A stretch of 64,000 nt of DNA from Molossus alvarezi (taxonomy: Eukaryota; Chordata; Mammalia; Chiroptera; Molossidae), in contig CM073891.1 in the NCBI GenBank assembly GCA_037176705.1, forward strand, positions 92,524,327-92,588,326. The letters run 5' to 3'. Both the position numbers and the translations under genes were made by a program. Numbering within the stretch: position 1 is the stretch's first letter; every line of letters begins with the position of its first letter. Below, in pieces: positions 57,579-64,000 of the stretch. Below the pieces are notes generated by a model. The model was not told where the DNA came from and ran no database searches. It worked only from the letters and a program-made list of their open reading frames with translations.

Positions 57579-57901
57579 TAGTAGTCCTCAAACTTCTTGG
57601 TCTCAAGTCTCCTTTTTTTGTCTTAAAAGTATCAAGTACTTGGAAGAGGTTTTGTTTTTGCAGCAATATATATCAGCATTTATCATATTGGAAGTTAAAA
57701 CAAAAATAATTTAAGGATGAGAATTCAAAAGCACTTAGCCATCAAAGCAATAATGTCATCAAATGTGATGTGGCCTCTAGAGACCCTCATGAGAAGGAGA
57801 GGAAAAAGGCATACTTAGTTTGTGAATATCTTTGACCACACTGACACCGCAGAAAGGTCTGCAGCACTCCCTGGGTCCTGGGGTCATTCTGAAAACTGCT
57901 G
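57579..57901. mobile_element. hAT-like non-autonomous DNA transposon
   Basis: A 323-bp element with imperfect termini TAGTAGTCCTCAAACTTC and, in reverse complement, CAGCAGTTTTCAGAATG. 8-bp flanks CTTTAGAA (57571-57578) and TTTTAGGA (57902-57909) differ at two positions. The size of the duplication and the style of the termini fit hAT (Charlie-type). No transposase remains. Confidence 0.6.
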
Positions 57902-57909
57902 TTTTAGGA

Positions 57910-58379
57910 CAGTGCTAGTTTGGAGGAATCTGGCCTCTCCCTGCACTGTTATGTAAATGAGATATATAGCCCTTAGTATTTGGGGAAGCTCTGATTTTAA
58001 GACTTTATTTTCAGGAGAAAAAGAAACTATTCACCTGATTATATTTCTATACATGCATATGTAAGGTGAAACCATATGAAATGATCACTTTTAAATCTGA
58101 AACTTTGAATGTTAGAAATATGGCTTAAACTAAATAGGATATGCTTCAATGGTGAACATATAGATATACTTTTACTTATAGTATAATTCACTTTTACCAA
58201 ATTGGATACACCATTGATCACATTTTTTATTCAAATCTACTTCTACTTTGAAAAAAATTTATGTATCATATTTATTTCTAAGTAGAGCCTTTTTTTCCAT
58301 ACCAGTTTTATGAAAAAAATTTATTTGCTCATTTTGGAGTTTACAAAACTAACAAATACCTCTAGTTAAATATGGGAGA
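57910..58379. other. Unassigned AT-rich unique sequence
   Basis: Nothing recognised. Confidence 0.4.
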
Positions 58380-58540
58380 AGTTCTGCCAATGGTCTTGGA
58401 AATCATGGACAGTGAGTTCTAATCCCGATTTTTCCAGTGACTCATTCGGTAGCATTAAACATGTCATTTTACTTTTATGTCTCAGTTCTGTCATCTGTGA
58501 AGTAGAGATAATATTGTTCAGTTGAGCATATTGTTTTAGC
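58380..58540 (+). mobile_element. MIR SINE (ancient)
   Basis: GACAGTGAGTTCTAATCCCG, CATGTCATTTTACTTTTATG and TCTCAGTTCTGTCATCTGTGAAGTAGAGATAAT follow the mammal-wide MIR core in order. Diverged, and the 3' part is lost. Confidence 0.75.
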
Positions 58541-58775
58541 CTATATCCTCTGCATGACTTTACAAAAAAAATTCTGCACATGAATTTGAATATATGCCAA
58601 CAAAATGACAAGTTATCTACCTTAAAAGCATGCAAGAAAGAGCCCATGAAAAAAGTTTTGAAAATGTACTGTATGCATTTTAAAATTGGAGCAAATATCA
58701 TTCTAGGGAATCCGTCTTCACATTTGTAAAAATTTAAGTAATAGTTATCTTTTCATTATAAAAAGTCAAACATCA

Positions 58776-59018
58776 GCCCTGGCTGGTTTGGCTAAGTGGT
58801 TCGAGTGCTGGTCTGTAGACCAGAGAGCCCTGGGTTTGGTTCCTGCTAAGGGCACATACCTTGATTGTGGTTCATCCCCAGCCCCAGTTAGGGTCCTGTG
58901 AGTGGCAGCCAGTCCATGTGTCTCTCTGGCGTAAATGTTTCTCTTTCTCTTCCTCCCTCTCTCCCTCCCACTCTGTCTGAAAATAAATGCAAAAATGTGC
59001 TTGGGTGAGGATTAAAAA
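58776..59018 (+). mobile_element. VES-type SINE (type B)
   Basis: GCCCTGGCTGGTTTGGCTAAG, GGTTTGGTTCCTGCTAAGGG, tail GTGCTTGGGTGAGGATTAAA. A perfect 16-bp duplication AAAAAGTCAAACATCA lies at 58760-58775 and 59019-59034, despite several changes in the body. Confidence 0.94.
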
Positions 59019-59034
59019 AAAAAGTCAAACATCA

Positions 59035-60249
59035 AAATACAATGTCTCTTTTCCTTTGGAAATGTTATAACCTCAGCATAATAATTTATATCTGTTAGAG
59101 TTGGTGCTAGCGGATTTACTGGGAAGCTGTATTCAATGACAGAGAAAATAAACAAGAGCGAATCTTTTTTTGCCCTTTGTTCAGTTAACAAGTAACCATT
59201 TCTCAACCTCACAACATTTATATATTGCTAGTTTAAAAACAAAGTTTCTAAATTTTCTAGAGGTAACAGTGTTGATTTTTCTTGGCAGTAGTAGCCATGA
59301 CAGAGAGAAAGAAATGTTGACATCTAAGAAAATTTATATATGTAAGTCTTTACTTTCACATATGTAAAAATAAATTATTTCCTGTTTACTTCTGGCCATC
59401 CCTGGCATTTACATCATTGATAATATTAGTCTTGTTTGTTGCTACTCCAAGGATCATGAATAGTATCTCCCAGGTATAATTTAGTCAGAGGAAAATATAG
59501 CATAATAATTAGGATCAAAGGATCTGAAATGATGGAAATTTGGGTTTGAATTTATTTTTTCAATTTATAAGAATATACATGCATCATATCTATATATCTA
59601 TATCTATATCTATATCTATATTTCAAAAGCTACTTATTGCAACAAATTATAATTGCACTGAACATCAAACAATGTGCTTGGTTATAGAGGGATTCCTATT
59701 TCTTTAGAAATTAAATGAAAATTTATTATGTGAGAAACATTCTTTGAATAGCATGAATGCTGATATATTTTTTTAAATGTTAAAACTGCATTATCTTTCA
59801 GATACATAAATTCATTTCAATTATATCTTACAGAACTTTGGAGGAAAATAGGAAAATGATTACCGGTAGGATTTACTTCTGGGGGATAGAACTGAGTATT
59901 TTAAATATTATTGTTTTAGACAATTCTGTATTTCTAACTGTTCTATTATTAGTATATCTAACTTTTCTACAATGTTCTCTATTTTTTCTACTGGCAAGTA
60001 TTGTTATACTTGCATTTTGGTTTCCTTATCATTAAACCAAAAATAATACTACCTCACTAGACTCATAGAAATAATGAAATAAAAACACAGAATTTATGAA
60101 AAAATATTGTACATTTTTCAGATCCATTGAGACCACTGTATCTGCAAACCCTCTCTTACACAACTTACTCCATTTAGATTTGTATCTTTAATTCACTATG
60201 AGAACAGAATAGACCAACTTTAAGACATATCTACATATTTGAGTGATGT
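59035..60249. other. Unassigned AT-rich sequence with a (TATCTA)n run
   Basis: A TATCTA repeat lies at about 59589-59620. Around 60020-60110 a weak MIR-like stretch is possible. No gene is seen. Confidence 0.4.
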
Positions 60250-60345
60250 GTGCCTGGGACTGATCAACTTACTTGGTTAGAACATAGAGTAGAGGATAAA
60301 GGCTATGGGTTCAATTCCCAATGTAGTCAATTCCCATTGTGGCAG
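60250..60345 (+). mobile_element. Possible old tRNA-derived SINE fragment
   Basis: CTTGGTTAGAACATAGAG and GGCTATGGGTTCAATTCCCAA resemble A-box and B-box regions of a diverged tRNA-type SINE head. No body or tail is seen. Confidence 0.3.
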
Positions 60346-60399
60346 ATAAGAAATCATTATTCCTAACTTTATTCCCATTTATAATGCATTTAAAAAAAT

Positions 60400-60640
60400 C
60401 CGATTGCTTTTATTTATTTTTCTTCAGTATGATTTTCAACAGTTTTACATAATGTGCCTTGGTGTGGTTTGTGTTTTCTTCTTGAGGTTCCTTGAGCTAC
60501 TTGATTATTTCACTATACAGTATTTTGTGATACATATCCCAGGAATATGGACACTAAACCCCAGACTCCTCACTTTCAAAAGTATATTGGCCACTGCTCC
60601 CCTGCCTCTTTCCTTTCCTGTTAAGTCTCTTCATTTTGAA
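60400..60640 (-). mobile_element. Ancient L1 ORF1-region fragment
   Basis: GATTTTCAACAGTTTTACATAATGTGCCTTGGTGTGG and TTGAGGTTCCTTGAGC match the antisense of the ORF1 3' half of L1M elements. Confidence 0.5.
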
Positions 60641-60988
60641 AAAAAAAAAATTGGCACTGAGGGAGTGTAATTAGGTACCGTGGGAGAGTTCTACAAAGCT
60701 GGATCCTCACAGTGGTACAAATGACTGCTGAAAAGAACCACCACTCTGGCACAGTTACTACTTTTCTCCCAAAAATTATGTTTCAAAGGATGGCTGAATT
60801 TATGCTTAATAAAAACAGGTCTTAAGTGATGAACTGTTAGCTTCCTTAAAGGCAAGGAATCTACTTAAAATGAGCTAGTGGGCTTTAGTGTGTGGAAGAC
60901 ACTCATTTCTGAAAATGTACTATTCGAGGGTGATGGTGAAGCCTCGCTCCTGGGGGAGCAGACAATGGCTGCAGGTTGGGTGATGTGG

Positions 60989-61288
60989 AATGGGGTGAAG
61001 GCCGAGGGAATGGGGTGAAGGCAGAGGGAATGGGGTGAAGGCGGAGGGAATGGGGTGAAGGCGGAGGGAATGGGGTGAAGGCGGAGGGAATGGGGTGAAG
61101 GCCGAGGGAATGGGGTGAAGGCCGAGGGAATGGGGTGAAGGCCGAGGGAATGGGGTGAAGGCGGAGGGAATGGGGTGAAGGCCGAGGGAATGGGGTGAAG
61201 GCCGAGGGAATGGGGTGAAGGCGGAGGGAATGGGGTGAAGGCCGAGGGAATGGGGTGAAGGCCGAGGGAATGGGGTGAAGGCCGAGGG
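60989..61288. repeat. 20-bp minisatellite, 15 units
   Basis: The unit AATGGGGTGAAGGCNGAGGG is repeated 15 times with no indels. The only variable base, N, reads C A G G G C C C G C C G C C C from left to right. A partial 16th unit (AATGGG) follows. The repeat contains no stop in several minus-strand frames, which makes frames of 139-154 codons, Pro/Ser/His-rich. These are read-through and not evidence of a protein. Confidence 0.98.
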
Positions 61289-61324
61289 AATGGGCGAGGC
61301 AGGGAGTTGAGCTTGTCTTCATCT

Positions 61325-61500
61325 CCCAAGCTGTGTAGTTTTGGGGAAATTATTTAACACCTTGAAATCTCAGCTACTTCACATATAAAATTGGGATAAT
61401 GATTAGAGTATTGTTATAATGATTAAATAAGAACAGATTACTGATATATAATATAGAACATGATACATGCAAAACGTTCAAGAAATTGTAGTTATTATAA
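61325..61500 (+). mobile_element. MIR SINE (ancient)
   Basis: GGGGAAATTATTTAACACCTTGAAATCTCAG, TATAAAATTGGGATAATGATTAG, TATAATGATTAAATAAGAAC and GTAGTTATTATAA follow the MIR 3' half in order. It starts close after the minisatellite. Confidence 0.75.
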
Positions 61501-61754
61501 TTTTACTCAATCCTCGGATCAGAATCTCATAGGCTCCCTAAGTGATATGGCAAAATAGATAATTTTCTCAACTAGTTACTGATTTTTAAAAAATGTATAC
61601 TTGCAGATGAACATTCATAATATGGTAGGTTATAAAAATAAACACCAGAAAACATTTATCTATAGATTTAGCTGTCCAGAAAGTCTAATAAGGAAATTTA
61701 GTCTTTGGAGTTCTATGTTATTTTCACACTGTTGTTTGAACTCTAAAAAATAAA

Positions 61755-61850
61755 AATGTAAGGAGAGTGTCCGGGGGGGGGGGGGGAGGAGAACATCTGT
61801 AATACTTTGAACAATAAAGATAAATTTAAAAGATAAAATATAAAAATGTA
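61755..61850 (+). mobile_element. Possible L1 3'-end fragment with G run
   Basis: A run of 14 G at about 61772-61785 precedes GAGGAGAACATCTGTAATAC and AACAATAAAGATAAATTTAA. This resembles the closing part of bat L1 3' UTRs. Short. Confidence 0.4.
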
Positions 61851-61857
61851 GAGTAAA

Positions 61858-62082
61858 GGCCCTGGCTAGGTGGCTCAGTTGGTTGGAGTGTCATCCTGTA
61901 CACAAGAATGTTGCAGGTTCAATTTTCAGCCCCGGCACATACCTCGGTTGCAGGGTGATCCCTGGTCAGGTCGACTGCTGGAGACAACTGATCGATGTTT
62001 CTCTCTCTCTCCCTTCCTCTCTCTCTCAAATCAGTAAGCACATTCTCAGGTGAGGACAAAAAAATAACAATAAAACAAAATA
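61858..62082 (+). mobile_element. VES-type SINE (older)
   Basis: GGCCCTGGCTAGGTGGCTCAG, TGCAGGTTCAATTTTC, tail ATTCTCAGGTGAGGAC. Flanks AAAATGTAGAGTAAAG (to 61857) and AAAATTATGGAGTAAAG (to about 62098) are an imperfect duplication. Confidence 0.88.
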
Positions 62083-62099
62083 AAATTATGGAGTAAAGA

Positions 62100-62893
62100 C
62101 ACTTTGTGTGGTTCTTGAGTACATGAATTTCTCCTTTTTATGGGTGCTTGTATAATTTAAATGCCTTCACATATGCAAGTTAATTGCTTTTACTTAGGAT
62201 CATAGACCAAATAAAAAGAACATTTTTGATAAAAATAGAGTAAGGAAAACTTTGCATTTGGAAGGCTTCAGGGCATGTTAAGAATTTTCTGGTTATATGG
62301 AGCAAACTCTGTTATACTAAACAGAAATTCAGTTCTTAAAGTAAAATGAGACTACGAAAGCAGAAAAAATTGTGACTTGAACATATAATCTAAGACAGTT
62401 GTTTTTATTTGCTGGTCTTGCCCTCTCTCAAATGTTTATTAAGATTAAATTTAGTTGGGTTTGATGTTCAAGATCTAGTTTAAAGAAAGGTGAGTCTTTG
62501 AATATGTTACCTTAGCATGCTGCTATTGGTATGTCTTATCACTGTTAATGCAAAACGCTTCTCTCTGCTGTGTATCCAAACTTGTTTCAATGCTTGTCTT
62601 TTTCCTTCTCTCCATCAGAAATTATTTCCTCATGGTTTGGCAGAAAAAATATACCAAACATATTCTAGTGCAGTGCTTTTGTCTTTTATACTTTATAAAA
62701 CCACACCTCACAATGAAAATACATATCAAAATTACTGAATTATATATCAAAATTCAGTAAAGATTATATAATATATAAATATGTTTGCACATGTGCAAAC
62801 ACACACACATTGCAAATACTTTATATGCTAATGGAATTCAGTCTATTCTATTTTATTCCTTTTTGCTTATCTTACTCGGTTTCATTTAAAGGA
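62100..62893. other. Unassigned AT-rich unique sequence
   Basis: Overlapping 70-codon frames at 62517-62760 have no domain. Nothing recognised. Confidence 0.4.
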
Positions 62894-62903
62894 AGTTTTA
62901 GAG

Positions 62904-63139
62904 CCCTGGCCTACGTGGTGCAGTGGTTAGAGCATCCGCCTGTGCACTGAAGGGTCATAGGTCTGATTCCCGATCAATAGCATGTGGTTGCAGGTTCGAT
63001 TCCCGCCCAAGTGGGGCACGTGTGAGAGCCAACCATCTCTCACATTGATGTTTCTCTCTCTCCCCCTCCTTCCTCCCTTCCTTCCACTCTCTCTAAAAAT
63101 CAGTGGAAAAATAACAATTAACAGCAACAAGAAAAAGTC
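62904..63139 (+). mobile_element. VES-type SINE with duplicated B-box region
   Basis: CCCTGGCCTACGTGGTGCAG, then AGGTCTGATTCCCGATC followed by a second GGTTGCAGGTTCGATTCCCG, so two B-box-like words are present. Flanks AGTTTTAGAG (62894-62903) and AGTTTTTGAG (63140-63149) are a 10-bp duplication with one change. Confidence 0.88.
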
Positions 63140-63149
63140 AGTTTTTGAG

Positions 63150-63453
63150 AATTCTGTTTGTGAAGAAAAATGAATGCTCCCTAAATCCTTTTATGCATAA
63201 TCTAAGAAACACGGATGAACACATTGAAAAAATAAAACCACACTTAATTCATGCTAGAAGAGTTAATGTTTACACACACATGCACTTTAATTTACATGTA
63301 AATAAAGAAATAAATATACACAATTAAAAAGTTAACTTGTGGGAGAGGGTTGTGGGTACAAAATGCTGTTGGGACAGAGATTAATATGCCATCAGGAAGA
63401 GCAAAGTCTACCCTAAGCAAGGGCTATTGAAAACAGGTCTGAGTCTTAAAATC
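63150..63453. other. Unassigned unique sequence
   Basis: Nothing recognised. Confidence 0.4.
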
Positions 63454-63467
63454 AAAAAGAACCTTGG

Positions 63468-63690
63468 TTCAGCCAGTGTGGCTCAGCAGTTGAGTGTCGA
63501 CCCATGCACCAAGAGGTCGCTGGTTTGATTCCCGATCAGGACACATACCCACGTTGTGGGCCAGATCCCCAGTGGGAGGCGTGCAAGAGGCGGCCAATCG
63601 ATGTTCTCTCATCGATGTTTCTATCTCTCTCTCCCTCACTTCTTCTCTCTCTAAAATCAATAAAGGGGAAAAAATTAAAAAAAAAAAAAA
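63468..63690 (+). mobile_element. VES-type SINE (type A, young)
   Basis: TTCAGCCAGTGTGGCTCAGC, GGTCGCTGGTTTGATTCCCG, GTGGGCCAGATCCCCAGTGG, CTCTCTAAAATCAATAAAGG. A 14-bp duplication AAAAAGAACCTTGG lies at 63454-63467 and 63691-63704. Its A tail is about 19 bases, fairly pure. Confidence 0.95.
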
Positions 63691-63704
63691 AAAAAGAACC
63701 TTGG

Positions 63705-64000
63705 ATGGAATGGCAATCTTAGAAGTTTGTCACTTATGGGTCAAAATAGAGTGAACTTCAGAGGAGTTCCTCAGGTGGTTGGTGGTGAAGGTAAGGGAAG
63801 GAAGCAAGAAGAAACTGTCTTCTAGAGAAAAAGAAGAAAGATAAGGAGAAAGAGAAGAATAACAAAAGTAGAAAATATAATGATTTTTAAAGCTGCCATT
63901 ACAGAAACTGCACTTCTTTGTAACAACAGAAGAGGGTAAACTTGAATTAAAAAATTATAGTAGTTACCCCTTATTTGTGATTTTGCTTTCTGTGATTTCA
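63705..64000. other. Unassigned, purine-rich to the right edge
   Basis: Purine-rich (GAAAAAGAAGAAAGATAAGG near 63825), otherwise AT-rich. No feature recognised. Confidence 0.4.

Noticed and set aside
60989..61288. CRISPR-like regular repeat
   Set aside because: Units are directly adjacent without spacers, and the host DNA is mammalian. It is a minisatellite.

Overview
This is a stretch of mammalian nuclear DNA with no protein-coding gene that I can support. It is AT-rich and CpG-poor. It is packed with LINE-1 (L1) pieces and with at least 26 copies of tRNA-derived SINEs of the VES type known from bats. Their heads read like CCCTGGCTGGTTTGGCTCAG or CCAGTGTGGCTCAGTGGTTG. I infer a bat, most likely of the Yangochiroptera. 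Many SINEs still have matching target-site duplications (TSDs), so the SINE family has been active recently. The long open frames are decayed L1 ORF1/ORF2 pieces, SINE read-through or tandem-repeat read-through. The window is best read as intergenic or deep intronic.

Layout. 1-5290: L1 on the + strand, 5' end outside the window, with broken ORF1 and ORF2. 5291-6900: an older, internally deleted L1 carrying three SINEs. 6900-13128: mostly unique sequence with a perfect 47-bp inverted repeat at 7389-7488, three SINEs and a solo LTR at 11791-12185. 13143-13621: 5'-truncated L1. 13636-20101: ancient L1 ends, an L2 at about 15650-16520, one SINE and an ERV-L-like integrase relic near 19540-19890. 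20102-25457: SINEs, a textbook 5'-inverted (twin-primed) L1 at 22319-23727, and a Tigger-like element. 26150-29870: ancient L1 debris in antisense. 30063-30196: a mariner-like MITE. 30479-31875: three SINEs, two of them tail-to-tail.

31876-42530 has no young SINE and contains MaLR-type LTRs, an L1 3' end and L2/L1 remnants. 42440-44200 is an old LTR composite with SINE insertions. 45456-46745 is another 5'-truncated L1 with a nested SINE. 50520-56306 is a full-length minus-strand L1 of the same subfamily as the one at the left edge. It has an 11-bp TSD, an intact-looking 5' end with a YY1-like site, and long open frames in its 5' UTR. 57579-57901 is a hAT-like element. 58380-58540 and 61325-61500 are MIRs. 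60989-61288 is a 15-unit, 20-bp minisatellite. SINEs continue to the right edge.

How the parts relate. L1 supplies the reverse transcriptase and endonuclease that moved the SINEs, as the A tails and 7-17 bp TSDs indicate. Both long L1 copies here are inactivated, so any mobility comes from copies elsewhere. Nested insertions give a relative order: ancient L2/MIR/DNA transposons/MaLR, then old L1, then the bat L1 subfamily, then the youngest SINEs. Family names come from recognising sequence by eye and not from a database search, so sub-family names are left open.
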